Positions 11,901 to 23,335 of a DNA stretch of 51,292 bases are shown piece after piece. The stretch spans positions 1 through 51,292 of the forward strand of contig CAJINV010000013.1 in the NCBI GenBank assembly GCA_905178155.1, read 5' to 3'. The stretch's first letter is position 1. Every line of letters starts with the position of its first letter. Below the pieces are notes generated by a model. The model ran no database searches and had not been told where the DNA came from. It was given only the letters and a program-made list of their open reading frames with translations. Both the position numbers and the translations under genes were made by a program. Origin of the DNA: Amoebophrya sp. A120. Taxonomy: Eukaryota > Sar > Dinophyceae > Syndiniales > Amoebophryaceae.

Positions 11901-12452
11901 GACGTCGATGAAGTACGCTGTTCCGTACACCAACTCGTTGCTCAAGGTGCCGATCTTTCTGGGGTCGTCAGCGGGCAACTCGTTGCCATGTGCATCCGTC
12001 ATTTCTCCGTGACCTCCGCCAATCCTTCCGCCACAAACAGTGCAAAGGCGCCCATCGTCATTCCCTAAACCACCACAAGCACCGACATGTATGAACCTCC
12101 TGCAGGCTCTGTGGCGGACAATTGAAGTAATTCGTTCGATTTGAGACCTTCCGTCACCGCGATAATGCCTCGACTTTGTTTCGACCTGAGACTGATGCAC
12201 CGTGTACACCTCCGCTGCGATATCCTCGGAGCCAGACATTCCAGGCAGCCAGAGATTGTCGTAATTCGTAAGTTTCGTGGGGCTCAGGGCGTGCAGCAGA
12301 GATATTTCGTGGTCGGTAGTAATAGCATCCATCTGTGGAAGCAGGTGAACCATCGCCAAACGCAGCACGAACGAGATCGCAGCAAGCCGGTCGTCGGCAT
12401 CCCCGTCAAGATGCGTCCCTTCCACTTGCGCTGCTGATCCTCGTGCGGAAAG
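8910..12452 (-). CDS. RNF213: RNF213-like: RZ zinc finger and C-terminal E3 domain exon
   Basis: About 1,180 codons. Near residue 120 of the open frame is an RZ-type finger (12116-12000): FIHVGACGGLGNDDGRLCTV followed by CGGRIGG. It matches the RNF213/ZNFX1 pattern VGxCG...CxxC...IGG, which in RNF213 carries RING-independent ubiquitin transfer. The family's C-x3-H pair before VGxCG is replaced by HRACRRF.., so two ligand positions are displaced. Downstream stretches keep the order of human RNF213 after the RZ: NNDPNDPKIASVYENP, SVADYLPYFQSFTTTKHRRY (human LPHLPRKSV region) and LQNELLVHAR (human LHNEIV). The right border is set by the inverted repeat at 12452. The protein would act as a cytosolic ubiquitin ligase. 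Confidence 0.85.
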
Positions 12453-13340
12453 TATCGCAGAGAAAAGCAAACTCGTCAGATCAGATCCAGTACATTTTGT
12501 TCAGGCCGAACAGAAATACGAAGCGACCCGCTCTTTCCTTTCGCAACCCGCAGCCACCTTCTGCAATTAGCGGGTCACGCGGACTCCGAAGCCGCATGCT
12601 TTTTGCTGTCTTAGCGACGTGCTAGCGGCTCGTGCATTCCAGACCGCTCTTCGGGCACAGCTCTACAGATATTTCTTGTGGATTTTTGCATTGCCGACTG
12701 CTAGTCCGAATTTCAGCAGTGTTCGTTTAACATGACAGAAAATACGTCCCGATTTGTCAGCGTTGCGCTACTACAGCAGGGCACTCAATGCAAAACATAT
12801 CTAGTATCGAAAACGCAATTGATCGAGGCAGCTCTTTTTGCCGGTAGGGTTTGCTTTTCTATGTGATATGAGACTTGTGAACAACCAGGTGACGTTGCGT
12901 CGCAACCCCACCTGTTGAACCAGATTGCGCAACTTGCTCCTGTAGACCGTCGGCGTCAACGCCGTCATCTGGCGGGAACGTGATTTCGCACTGTATCAAA
13001 CTAAAAAAACCTCCCCCGCCCTGGAACAGAGAAGAAAAATTGTCGGCATAATTCTGAGCATGGCTAGCGCTACATACAGTCGGTCACAGAAGAACCATGG
13101 CAATTCAACAGACGCGTGCTGAGTAGTCCTTGGCACTGCAGCCACCACTCGCCTACAAGATCTGCACGATAACAGAATAGTACGACGGGTCGCCCTCGCT
13201 TGGAAGTGAAAAATGCCTGATAAGTACCTGAACGTCTTGGAAGACAAGTCAACTCGATTTTGTGCACATGTTCAGGTGCGAGCCAGCTTCCTTTGAGCAA
13301 CATGCCCATGGGGACGGCGGGGGGCTTTTACTCATGATAC
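12452..13340. mobile_element. TIR-bounded intron (introner-like element) 4
   Basis: Left end GTATCGCAGAGAAAAGC (12452-12468) and right end, reverse-complemented, GTATCATGAGTAAAAGC (13340 downwards) match at 13 of 17 positions. At about 890 bp it is longer than the other elements, so a second insertion inside it is possible. Short open frames within it (13.0-13.3 kb) have no protein-like continuity. Confidence 0.55.
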
Positions 13341-13341
13341 C

Positions 13342-14300
13342 CTGGGCCCAGCTTCGGCAGTAGTTCAGCACACGGCGCAATCCAGATGAGATGTCAAGTT
13401 TTTCCTTTTCAGCGGAGCGTTTGATGATTTCCCAGATCTTGTCGAGCACCGTTGGGCTTGGGCTCACATTGTGATGAAATACGTATCGTTGCACCGCCGC
13501 AAAGCGGACAGCACGCCAGAAGGGCTGGTCCTGCTCCGAGATCATCTCTTTCCTGATTTCGGGTTCCATGGCCTTCTGAAGCCATGGCAATAGTTCAATC
13601 TCGTTGTCCTCGGAAAGCGCAGCATCCAAAGCTGTCCAAAGCACATTCATGCTGACATAGGCTGTGTTGGCGAAATTTTCATCAGAAGAGGCGCCCGTCG
13701 CTTGTTGACTGGACAACCGCGAACTGCTAGATCCGGTTAGCTGTGCGCCATAGTTTACGTTTTCGGCCGGGCATGCTGTGTCCGCTGCTACATGAAAAAT
13801 TCCCCCAAACACATCCGGCACCACAGCAGCAGCAGTAGCGCCATTTTTGTTTCGTTCGTCTAGTACTCCCACTGCAAGCCAGTCATTCCTTTGCAGTAAA
13901 TTTACCAAAAAACTGAGGTCGCTTTTTTCTCGAATCAGGCGGAGAATGCGCCCCTGCAGGGCCCGTCCGTACGTGCGATCCTGCCAGAGCTGACGGGCCT
14001 CGTCAGCCAAAAAACTTTGCTCCCCATTCTCGGAAGCAGATGGCAAGGCGCTCAGGTTAGAGTCCAGCTTCTGTTGCAAAAGCTCCTCCGCTACTGCAAG
14101 CGATCCTTGGTGCAATTGAGCCTGGAATTTGAGAACCTGGCTTGAGGGAATGTGTGTGACCTGCTCGTTTAGTTGGGCTAGCGCGGTTTGAATATTCGTT
14201 AGGTGCACCGCAATGCTGTTGGATGAATTGTCGTGCCTCGTGGGCCGCAGGAGGTGGCGCTTATCACTGAGAAAAGAGCTAGCACAGTAGACCTGTATAT
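13342..14300 (-). CDS. RNF213: RNF213-like: helical E3 region exon, upstream of the RZ finger
   Basis: About 320 codons, largely helical and leucine-rich: SNSIAVHLTNIQTALAQLNE, LHQGSLAVAEELLQQKLDSN, SDLSFLVNLLQRNDWLAVGV, then AALSEDNEIELLPWLQKAME and LDKIWEIIKRSAEKEKLDIS. In the family this position, between the RING and the RZ finger, is an all-helical shell. No zinc-binding Cys/His cluster is present. The assignment rests on position between two better-recognised exons rather than on a motif of its own. The 5' border near 14300 is uncertain: the adjoining intron (14300-14575) shows only weak terminal inverted similarity. Confidence 0.65.
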
Positions 14301-14575
14301 ACAAGACTGAATACGTCGCAGCGGCATCGGCCGTTAGAAATAAGTGTAGTTGATGAGCCTACGCAGGCACATTTCTGTCGAAGTGTGGTGCTCGTTGCAT
14401 TGTTGTACATCCATGGTCATGGATACAGTGCCTATGCTAGCCATTTTCTCTCAGGTATGCGGTTTGGGCCGCATACTCCTGCTCATACGCCTCTGAAACT
14501 GTATCAAATGGAAAAGAGCACCCATTCAACATTTGGGAAAATATGCTGCATTGCACTTAAATAGAGATTAGCGGC

Positions 14576-15378
14576 GCAAAAAAGGCCTGTCAAGAGCAAA
14601 CCCAAACTGTTTGCTTTCGGTGCCCATGCATTCATATCTTTTCCACGAGGACATAAATGAGTCAGTGGCGCCAAGAATTTCCTGTAAACATTCACTCATA
14701 CTATATCCCCATCCAGAATGGGCGCGGTTGCGGTATTTGAATCGATAGACGGCGCTTTGCAAAAACTTACTGAAGAGCCGCGGGTTACGCGGTCCACTTT
14801 GTTGTTGCAGACTATTGTCAAGTCGTGTCTGCCCGGCTTTGAGAAGCTCGAGCAGCTTTTTCACGAAGTACTCGAATGCGGAAACGTCGTGGATCGTTTC
14901 GTCCATATCGCTGTCGCTGCTGGTCCCGTCGCTCTCTTCGCTCTCTTCGGCGTTCGATCTTATTAGACTAGCTGACCCGAAACATTGTTGTGAATTATCC
15001 GAGCCGTTTGGTTTGCGAGTGCGTCGTACAGTACTATCGTGCAGACCTTCGAGAAAGATTTTCGCGGTCAGCAAACGCATGAGGGACCCGCTTTCCTCGT
15101 CTTCCATCCGTTCAAGAAGGGTGCACACAGCTTTGGGGTTCTTTACCAAATATTCAAGCAGCGGGCGAGATTTCTCGCCGAGGGACAACAAGCGAGCAAA
15201 GAACTCTCGCAAGATGCTGGGCGGAAAGACCGTCTCCTTCACCTGCGCCTTGCCACTTTCACGGCTGTCATGCGCGTTGTGTAGGGCAACATCGGCTAAC
15301 GTCGTGAAAAGCCCGACAACAATTTTTGGGTCACTTTCCATATCGATCAATATCCTGTTCAAAAAACGCCATGCTGCC
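14576..15378 (-). CDS. RNF213: RNF213-like: post-RING-position E3 helical exon
   Basis: About 265 codons. The beginning (WRFLNRILIDMESDPKIVVG, then FPPSILREFFARLLSLGEKS and LLEYLVKNPKAVCTLLERME) follows the pattern of the stretch that comes immediately after the RING finger in human RNF213 (FFVDLVSTICF.. through VIESLLSLLF..). An acidic Ser-rich insert (ESDGTSSDSDMDETIHDVSA) follows, then more helices. Because this segment normally follows the RING directly, the exon marks where the RING should be. The intervening intron and the upstream exon end encode none. Confidence 0.7.
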
Positions 15379-15379
15379 C

Positions 15380-15710
15380 TCACCTAATTTGAAATGAGCA
15401 CGCCTATTAGCTCTGTGCCTGCTTAATCTTAATGAGAGCCGGATTACAACTTCGAATAAAATGAAAACAGCCGCTACGTGGAAATCGCCACTCGGGAAGG
15501 TGAAGGTGAAGGTCCAGCCTCCATTTTGCATGACAGCTGGCACCGGAACTTTTCAGCCAGGAAGCTGGGCTTCATAGAAAACTGATACTATGTTTACATC
15601 CAGTTAGAACTGTTCCGAGCATATAACATATCAAGCATCTCCACTTCTACCCGACCGAGAGCTCCGCGACTTGCACGATAAGTAAGTGTTTAGGTGAGCT
15701 AGCATCGGAA
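15380..15710. other. Intron at the position where the family has its RING finger
   Basis: This lies between the end of the AAA4/post-AAA exon and the post-RING exon. The ends share CTCACC and an AATT..GATG/GAAATGAGC pattern in inverted orientation, so it may be another TIR intron. No minus-strand frame contains a C-x2-C...C-x-H-x2-C...C-x2-C array. The internal 16-mer CCATTTTGCATGACAG (15521-15536) recurs in the intron at 29.6 kb. Confidence 0.45.
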
Positions 15711-15711
15711 T

Positions 15712-18700
15712 TTGATGGCGAGGGTGAGCATGGGGCAAAGCATAATGAGCACTCCATCTTTATCATGTCCTTTGAGCACGCGAGACAATGTAGCCGCGTC
15801 GCGTCCTGCGTTCGCGCCTGTGGAGGGCTGCGTCCGCTGAGCGTGGGTGGTTGTGTGCAGAAACACAGCCCACTTACTAAGCTCCAACTCTGCTTCCTTT
15901 TCGGCGGAAGTTGCATTGTCCTCGCTGCCCAAGATTGTCTGCGGGGGAACAGCGGCGCGCAGGCCGGGGAGAAACGCCCACAGATGAAATTGCAACCAGA
16001 ACTCGAATTTCCGCATCATCACCCCCAACGGTTGGGCATCGTCGTTCTTGCCGGTCGTCGACATTGTCCGTTGCCGCGTCGGGTGCATCGATTCCGACTT
16101 TAGTGCTCTGGGGGTATGAACATTCCCGCCATCGCCAACGGGAAGCAAGTCCTTGCTAAGAAGTTTGAATAGCTGCTCCATGCGGGTTGTATGGAATGCC
16201 AACAGCTCCTCAAAACGGTGGGGATAGGCGCTCATCAAGGCATTCATATCAGGCTGAGCATTTTGTGCGGAGGACGCGGAACCGGTTGGGACAATCGACA
16301 CAATCGCGGCGATCGCGATGTGATCGTGGGCTATGCTGAGGGGATGCAGGACTAGCGAGTCTCGAGTGAGGTCGCGCCACGCAGGATCTTGCTTAGCGTC
16401 CGCCTTCATAAGGTTCCGCAACACACGGCTGGCGAGCTCCTTTCGCCAGGCCTTGAGGCGGTCGCGGGGATCGGTCTGGCCATGGTCGCGAGGTGATGCT
16501 GCAGCTTGGGGTTTTTGTTGCGGTCGGTGGCGCCCCGCGAAAGCTTCTTTTTGTTTTTGCCCTTTCACTCCCTTCTCGCCCACCACTCCGGCCTGTTGCG
16601 GTTCTGGGTCGTTCAACAAGTTCACCTGTTCACGTACGGTGACACGAAGGAATCCGAGGTACATTGCGATTGCGCGCAAGTCATCAAGGAACAGACGGTA
16701 CACAAATACATGATCCGCGAGCTTCATAACTAGTTCCTGCAGCGTGATGTCTCGGACGCCGGTGGTTATGCCTCCTTCTCCTTCTACTGCTGCTCCGATC
16801 TCGCTGGTTTTAGCACCATGCTTGTTCAGTGCAATAGCTTCACCTCTAAGCAACTGTCCCAGCAGCCCCTGCCTATCTTCTACAGGTCGCAGAGCCTCCC
16901 GCACGTCGCGTTCTCCCGCGACGATCATTTCTGTCAGGTCGCCGATGAAAAGATCGACCGCGAGTTCCTCGTTAATCGGCATATCGCCCTGCGAGGAAAG
17001 GGGCAGCTTGGGAACTTTCAGCTCCGAAACTATGGCTCGAAAAGACCTATACAGGCTTGCAACCTCGCTGTCGTTCCTGCGACCTGCGTTCAGGTTCCGG
17101 CGAGCCAGTGTCTCGAACTGATCACTGAGGTGCTGAAAAACATGTGCAAAAAATGGAAATCGTAACGATTCCACAGCTGTAGTTGCCGCGATGTCGTTCG
17201 ACTGCGCCGTGTTCGAATTTCCCCACTGGAGCAGCTTGGTGCATGCGAAGAATAGGGCTCTTCGGTCACTTTGCACCTGGGTCTCCGGCGAAAGTGCAGA
17301 CGGTCCAACTGCCTCTGCGGTGCCGGAAGATGGAGGCGCGACTCCGCCAACGACGCCCTGAGAACTCAAAGGCTCTGCTGGATTCGACACCTGGCCGCGA
17401 ACCATGGACGAGATGTTTAGCAACAAGTTCCCATTGCGATTGAGCTGGCCCAATAGCCTCCCGACGCGCTTTGCCAGCTCGTCAAGGAAGTAAGATTCCA
17501 GGTCGTTGTGAAATGTCGTTGTAGTAATATTCACAGCGGCCCGCAGGCTGCCACTACCTCCGACGACAGTTTTCCTTTTTTTCGTCCGCTTTTCTGCGGC
17601 GGCGACCAACCAAGACGATTTCTCGTCGTCTTTTCTGGTGTTCTGAGTCGCGACCTGGCTAAAAACGAACTTCGCGAATGTCGCGCCGACCTCGGAGTTT
17701 TTATCTGCGAGCTTGAGCAAAGAGTTCAGAAGGAATGCAGGAGAATCTCTCGCGGCCTGCGCGGCCGTCTGTTGCCCCGTGTTCCGCTGCAATCCTGCTT
17801 GGTCACTCATCTCGACCACCGCGCCATGGAGGACCCGTTGCAGTAGGGACGTCAACAATTTGGGTTCACCACTACCCACGATGCTTTCATGTAAGACATT
17901 CGACATAGTGCGAAGCTGGATGAGCTTCTTAAGACTGGGTAGAATCTGACCGTCACCTGTGGCGTCTTCACCACTGACGGAAGCATCGTCAAGATGAGCC
18001 ACGCGCCACCCGTTTGGCTGCACTACGTACGGCACTGTAGCGTTGCTGTCGACAGCGCCCGTTAGCTGGACCAAGAACACGATAGATATGTCCAACGGCT
18101 TCTCGTGCGCGCTCGCAAGTGCACCAACAGGAGCGGACAGGAAAGGAGCGGCGAGGTCGGTGCTGTGTGCCCTATCTCCTGGCGCGCTGGTCGCAAAGCC
18201 AGTATCAGCGCCAGCACTGGGAGCCGATCGCAAGATCGCGGTACCACGGTCCGAGGGTAACACAGTGCGGCCCGCGCCAGGCTCGTCAGAAACGGGACCA
18301 TCAGCTCTGTGCTCTTGGAAGAAGCGCTCGAGGTCGGCCTCGAGGGCGTGTCGCGCGGATTCGATCAGGTGCACCGTGTCGGGGTCCGCTTTCAGCAAAA
18401 GGACGTGGCGCCTGGTCTTGCTCGTACGGGTCGAGCGCTTCTTTCGAAGGCTTTTATGGTGCTTTTCGTGGGACTCTCGCAAAAACACCCGCACAATGTG
18501 CGATAGATCAGCAGACGCACGCACCTCTCGAAGACTTCGCAAGTCGACCCGTAGTTGCTTCAGGCCCATCAAACTGCCCACGTAGTTCGGATTAAGGGCA
18601 CTGGAGAAGGTGGTTATTTGAACGCGCTGCACATTCACACGCGTTGGCGGGCCGGGGTCAGGAGCAGTCTCGTTCTCGGACGCGCCGGTCCTGGCCGCGG

Positions 18701-20888
18701 TCCCCACGAGGGAAGTAGGCGTTGCAGTTGCAGAAGCGGCAGCTACACCGAGTTGGCGCTTTGAAGAGTCGAGTATGACACTGTAAGTGCTGACCCAGGA
18801 AGGCGACGAAGCGTGTTCTTCCAGGGGCGCAAGAAGGAGATCCGCCAGTGTGCGTTTGTCCTCCGCTTTTTCCGGGTCACCAAAATACGTCCGATACAGT
18901 TCTCGTTCAAAGCTCGGCTTCTGTTGCATCTTCAGTTCTTGTCCTGCTGATCGATGTTGATGCACCAGCCACCACTCTTTTGCACGCGAACTTGCAAGGC
19001 AAAAGCTCTGCTGCAGGACTGCTATGACTGTATCGGGGTACATGTTTTCAAACAGTCGCCTGATGGAGCTTTCTGTAGCGGCGTCTTTCAAAGAACGTGT
19101 CGTCGACGCCTTCATCATGAGAGCCATTTTATTGCGCTGCGTGACCAACTCCTCCATGGCAAGCAGCGGTAATGTCTCGTCAGCAGAAAAGTGCGCAATC
19201 TTCTCCGGTGCGAGCACCATGTGTTGTGGGATGAAAGCTCGTAGCTTCAGTCTGACAGATTGAAGAACTTCGTTCTCCTCATGAGTCAGTAGATCTTTGG
19301 GGGAGAGACCGTACTTTTCCATGCGATTCAGTAGAGGGGTATCCAGTAAGTGCGGCTCTGGCTCCAAAATAACCAGCTTCGCTGTGCTCGCCACTTGCAC
19401 CTTCGTGTGGTCGTTACCGAGGCCCAGGTTGACGTACTTTTGCCCGGCAAATACCGTGTAGTACTGGTTAAGGGCGTCATACACCGCTTCGTAAATCTTC
19501 GCAGCGTTTACCAACACAACCACTTCGCCAGATTCGAGTCCATGCTTGACTTTATCAATGCAGCGATTCAGGAACGCAAGAGACCCATCTTCCGGAAAGC
19601 TACTCCCAAACACGATCGCTACCTCTTTCTCGAGAATGCCTTTCGCCTGCAACACATTTACCACGCCCAAGCTGCCTGTGGTCTTGCCGCGAGGCATAAT
19701 GAGTGGGTAGCGGACTGGGTGTTTGCCGTCAGGGTCGGGCTGTTGAAGGTTATCTTGCAGAAGCGCGTCAAGTTTAAGGCCATCTAGATGCTCGTGGCTC
19801 AGCTGCTCTTGTCCGCTTTCTGCCGCCTCCGCACCTTCAACAGCAACAGGCTCGATGCCCCGATTTAGGTGATGGAGCAGCTGGGCCTGCGCCATATTCT
19901 CCATTTCAGCCGAGATTCCCCCGAAGTTGCGCCGCACACAGTACGCCAACGCGTCGAGCTTAGCTTTCTGCAAAATGTCGGGCGGAACCAGGGAGGAGGC
20001 GTTATCTCTATTCCATTCGGCAGCACGCTGGTCGAGCATTTTGACAAAAGAATAGAAATCACGCAGGCCATAAGACGTAGCAGCGTCGCGCCCCTCACGC
20101 TGTGTCCCTCCGACGCCGGCAGCGCCATCCACGCTTTCGGCGCCATTTTCGCCGTCCTCCTCCATCCCGCTTTCCGTTTCGTTGTCCTCCTCCTCATCTA
20201 CGGCTCCGACAACCGCTCTGTAGCCGTCCACGATGGACTCAATGAGTCTGTCTCGCTCAGACGAGGTGCCCGGCGACTGCTCGCCTGCATCTCTTTGGGC
20301 CGCCGCACCGAAAAGAAGGCTGCCTTCGTGTCGGAAGATGGCGCGGGCGGTGCGGATCATCTCCGCACGATTGAGTTCCTCGCGCATGACCAGAATCGCG
20401 CGGTTCATCTTGGCGGGATCCAGATTCCAATTCGACAGACCCATAAAGGCCACCTTGTCCGTGATTCTCTGGCCGAAGTGGCCGTCCGGAGAGATTCCCG
20501 TCTCGAGAAGCGGATGCAGAGCTTTCAGAGGAAGATGCTGACTCTCTTCCGCGAGCCCGACCTCGTCCAGAACGACGACGGCAATCTCTTTACGGAGCTC
20601 GGCCTGGGTAATGCGTTCCAACTCGAGGGCGTGACCGGCTTCTTTTTGCGAAGCTGGTGTCACGCTTGCTGCGCAGCTCGCATCGCAATTTTCGTCACGG
20701 CCAGATGAGGGCTGCTCTTGCTGGCGAGAACCCTCTGCTTGTGCGCCCTCCGCTGCCACTTCGGTCACTGCTTTCTGCACGAGTTGCTGCTGCACCATGC
20801 TCGCCTTTTGAAAAATGTCCAGAATTGATTTTGCTGTGGAGTGCGGGGAGCATTGATTCGTCTGAAATGCCGTTCGCATTAGAGGTGC
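15712..20888 (-). CDS. RNF213: RNF213-like: AAA4 Walker B to E3 module (largest exon)
   Basis: About 1,725 codons and the most diagnostic exon. QCSPHS is followed by a Gln/Ala-rich insert. Then come the AAA4 Walker B VVVLDEVGLAEES (20579-20541), LKALHPLLETG, and sensor segment GLSNWNLDPAKMNRAI (from 20441), all nearly as in animal RNF213. Next are GLRDFYSFVKM, AIVFGSSFPEDGSLAFLNRC, AVYDALNQYYTVFAGQKYVN (from 19487) and TPLLNRMEK, again in family order, then VQITTFSSALN and the FLVQLT strand. The rest is helical and less conserved, with Ala/Gly/Asp-rich inserts that lengthen it relative to animals. It ends before the RING position with IMLCPMLTLAIKF. Walker B residues are intact, so AAA4 should hydrolyse ATP. 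Confidence 0.92.
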
Positions 20889-21326
20889 AAAATGCGTGGC
20901 ATGGAGATTGGTATGATTGAGCGTCACAGTGGAAAGTGAGACAGAAGCAAGTTTGACAGCGCGGCTCGTATCGCAGTTCTGCCTCACAAATTTATTTTTT
21001 CAATTGCTAGTAGTAGCACGAGCGGAGATACAAAATTTTTCATTCGGAAGTCAGAGGTCTTGCAACACAATGCTACTGCTTTCCTCGCACGGATGGGCAA
21101 TCTGTGGGTTCTCCTTAAAGAAAAACTGCGTGTGAACTCACAACCTTCATTCCAAGCCTTGTGTTAATTTTGTTTCTCGTTCTTGAGAAGAGAATCGTCA
21201 TGTTGCCAAATGTAGTTCCACCATGCTCTGTTATGTAGTATCGCATCATGCCCAAACGTAATTCTTTATGGTGCTTCAAATAATCAATCATTTGACACCA
21301 TCCATCCCAAAGCCACATTTGTTGCG
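20886..21326. mobile_element. TIR-bounded intron (introner-like element) 5, inside AAA4
   Basis: Left end TGCAAAATGCGTGGCATGGA (from 20886) and right end, reverse-complemented, CGCAACAAATGTGGCTTTGG (from 21326) are alignable inverted copies. The family alignment independently needs an intron here: the upstream exon reads ..LFQRDEDFGR and the downstream one ..MRTAFQTNQCSPHS, which together reproduce the human LFRSLKQVHLVSFQCSPHS spacing. Confidence 0.65.
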
Positions 21327-21329
21327 CGC

Positions 21330-21966
21330 GTAACCGACCGAAGTCCTCATCTCGCTGAAAGAGCGGGACAGGCGAAGAGCTTCCCGTCATAACATCTTGC
21401 ACGATAGCCTTGCCCAACGATTTCGAGCTGCCGGGCTTTCCCACGATGAACACCGGGATGCGCAACTGCGCACACACGGCCAACAGCATTACGTTCTCCA
21501 AGAGCGCTTCGTTTGGCGCCAGGCGCCGTTCTGCGAGGTAGTCAGCCAGATCTGCTCTGAAAACTTCCTTGAGAGCAGCCGTAGCGCGCTCGAACTGCTC
21601 CAATTCGCCGGGAACGAATATGCTGTTTTCGGCCAGAAACTGAATTCGCTTCCGGACGGGAAGGCTCAGGAAATACGCGAAGTGCAAGCCCAAGGGAACA
21701 GCGTCGCTGATCAACTGATTTGCCTTGGCATAGGCGAGGTCGCTAACTCGCAACTGAATCGCGGCAGCCCCCTTGGCAGCAGGTACTTCTGAAGGTCCCG
21801 CGGCGCCGCCATCGTCGCGGACCCGTGCTCCTTGTCCCTCGTCGTCGACTTCCATTGCGTCTCCAGGTTGAGCAGTGTCTGCACCGTGTTGTTGAGAAGG
21901 TTTCTTCCAACTCCTTTCTCCGACAGGTGAAACCTTAAATTCTGTCCCCGCCCGAGGTATCCACTG
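21330..21966 (-). CDS. RNF213: RNF213-like: AAA4 Walker A exon
   Basis: About 210 codons. Helices of the AAA3-AAA4 linker (LHFAYFLSLPVRKRIQFLAE) lead into NEALLENVMLLAVCAQLRIP and the P-loop VFIVGKPGSSKSLGKAI. The GKPGSSKS motif (21441-21418) is identical to animal RNF213 AAA4. The exon ends near RDEDFGR, and its Walker B is in the next exon, across introner 5. A Gly/Ala/Asp-rich linker (DEGQGARVRDDGGAAGPSEV) precedes the conserved part. The right border is fixed by the inverted repeat at 21965. Confidence 0.9.
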
Positions 21967-22266
21967 CAGATATGTCTGCGTCGGGAAAGGTGCAGCCTCG
22001 TCGTGCTCCCTAACATTTTTGATTGATGTTTCTACGCCCTCTGACAGTCATACAATTACAAAGATCCGTTTTGCATGAGTAGCAAAAACTGTTTCTGCGC
22101 ACCTCGAGAGAGGATTTCTTACGCACAATAAGCATTGCAATAAAGCTTCCCTCGCAAGAGTTGTGAAATTTGGTTTCATGCGCATACTTACTCCAGATCC
22201 TGTGTGCCATCGCCATACATGACAAACTTCTGTGTTTTCCCTTTTCCAGAATCAGACATATTTGAA
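21965..22266. mobile_element. TIR-bounded intron (introner-like element) 6
   Basis: Left end TGCAGATATGTCTGCGTCGG (from 21965) and right end, reverse-complemented, TTCAAATATGTCTGATTCTG (from 22266) share ATATGTCTG plus a downstream GGAAA. The terminal consensus is the same as in elements 7 and 9. TGACAAA and GCAATAAAG tracts lie inside. Confidence 0.75.
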
Positions 22267-23072
22267 GTTGATACGGAGCTCGAACTCATTGTGCGGCCAC
22301 CTCTGTGTGATCCCTCCACAATCTGGCACGCGAGCTGCTTCTCTCTTCGCTTCCGCCAGGGTAGAGAATCTCAGGCGGCCGGTGGAGGGGGGGTATTCGG
22401 CGAGATACACGTCCGACTGCGATTCCCAGGCATCTTCCGAAAAATCCTCCATCAAGCGGTGGTGGATATTTTCGAAGTACTTCTGCCTCAAGTACGAGGT
22501 CGGGGACTGCAGTCGCTCCGCGAAAAAGCCAGTGAGATCCATGAAACGCTCCACATCACGCAGGCTAACCGCTCTGAGCACCGTTCGGTTCCCGCCCTCG
22601 GGATTGGGATCCTTCCCACGGATGAATTGATGAACGTTCAATATTTGGCTCAGGATCCTGTGGGTTGTTACCTGTTCGACGGTAAACGTGTAGAGAATGC
22701 GACGCAGCAGAGCCGCTGAGCTTCTGTTGTTGGCGTAACCCTCGCGCCAGTCAAAACACAAGGCTTTGTTCTCCAGCAGCTCAGCGTACGGAATATTAAT
22801 GACGCCGGTAGGAACAGTCCTGGTTTCCCGCTGCTGTAAACCGGGTGTGCCAGCATCTCCTGTCCCATCGCCCAAATTCTGGCCTGCGGCGGCTGCATGT
22901 GGTTCCCTGAATTGCAACTGCTCGTGGAGTGCGGGTCGGCCATGCTTCTCGACCTCTGCAGCGACGTAGTCCTCGAATATTTTGAAATCATTCCGAAAGC
23001 AGTGGAACATTTCCGACAAACTTTGCCGCAGAGCAACCGGGATTAACCGGAAACTGCTGTTGTCACTGCCCT
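22267..23072 (-). CDS. RNF213: RNF213-like: AAA3-AAA4 connecting exon (SLRDVER)
   Basis: Coding starts just after an in-frame TAG near 23070, with GSDNSSFRLIPVALRQSLSE, and runs about 265 codons. It carries VSLRDVERFMDLTGFF, the strand/helix that in animals reads VSLRDVER.. and follows the AAA3 lid. Then come RLQSPTSYLRQKYFENIHHR and a C-terminal RFSTLAEAKREAARVP. An insert of about 50 residues (AAAAGQNLGDGTGDAGTPGL and neighbours) is absent from animals. Both borders are set by inverted repeats of adjacent introners. Confidence 0.85.
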
Positions 23073-23078
23073 ATCGAA

Positions 23079-23335
23079 TGCAAATACGTCTGGGTCTGGA
23101 AAACGAAAACTGAAAGTGGTAATGCGTGTTTCTCAAAGGGCGGAAAAACCAGCGCTGCCGGAGCAGCGAAAGCAAAACCTTCTTTTTCATACAAAAGCGC
23201 AATTTGCAATGCGTGCCAGGCATCACAAAGCGTTCGAAAAGCTTGTCATGTTCGGCTGCCGTTGCAAGCGCTGCAAGTGCAACCATCCGTAATGGAGCAT
23301 CAGTCATAGGTTTTTGGGTTCAGACATATTTGCAA
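23079..23335. mobile_element. TIR-bounded intron (introner-like element) 7
   Basis: Left end TGCAAATACGTCTGGGTCTG (from 23079) and right end, reverse-complemented, TTGCAAATATGTCTGAACCC (from 23335) are inverted copies. AATG occurs next to both ends (left before CAAATA, right after TATTTGC) and could be a 4-bp target duplication. The minus coding frame closes right after the upper end and reopens after the lower end. Confidence 0.78.

Noticed and set aside
15647-15916. Cys-rich minus-strand frame (HCLACSKDMIKMECSLCF..) at the RING position
   Set aside because: It is an alternative frame of the 3' end of the long AAA4 exon. Its Cys spacing lacks the C-x-H-x2-C centre of a RING, so I do not count it as the missing RING.
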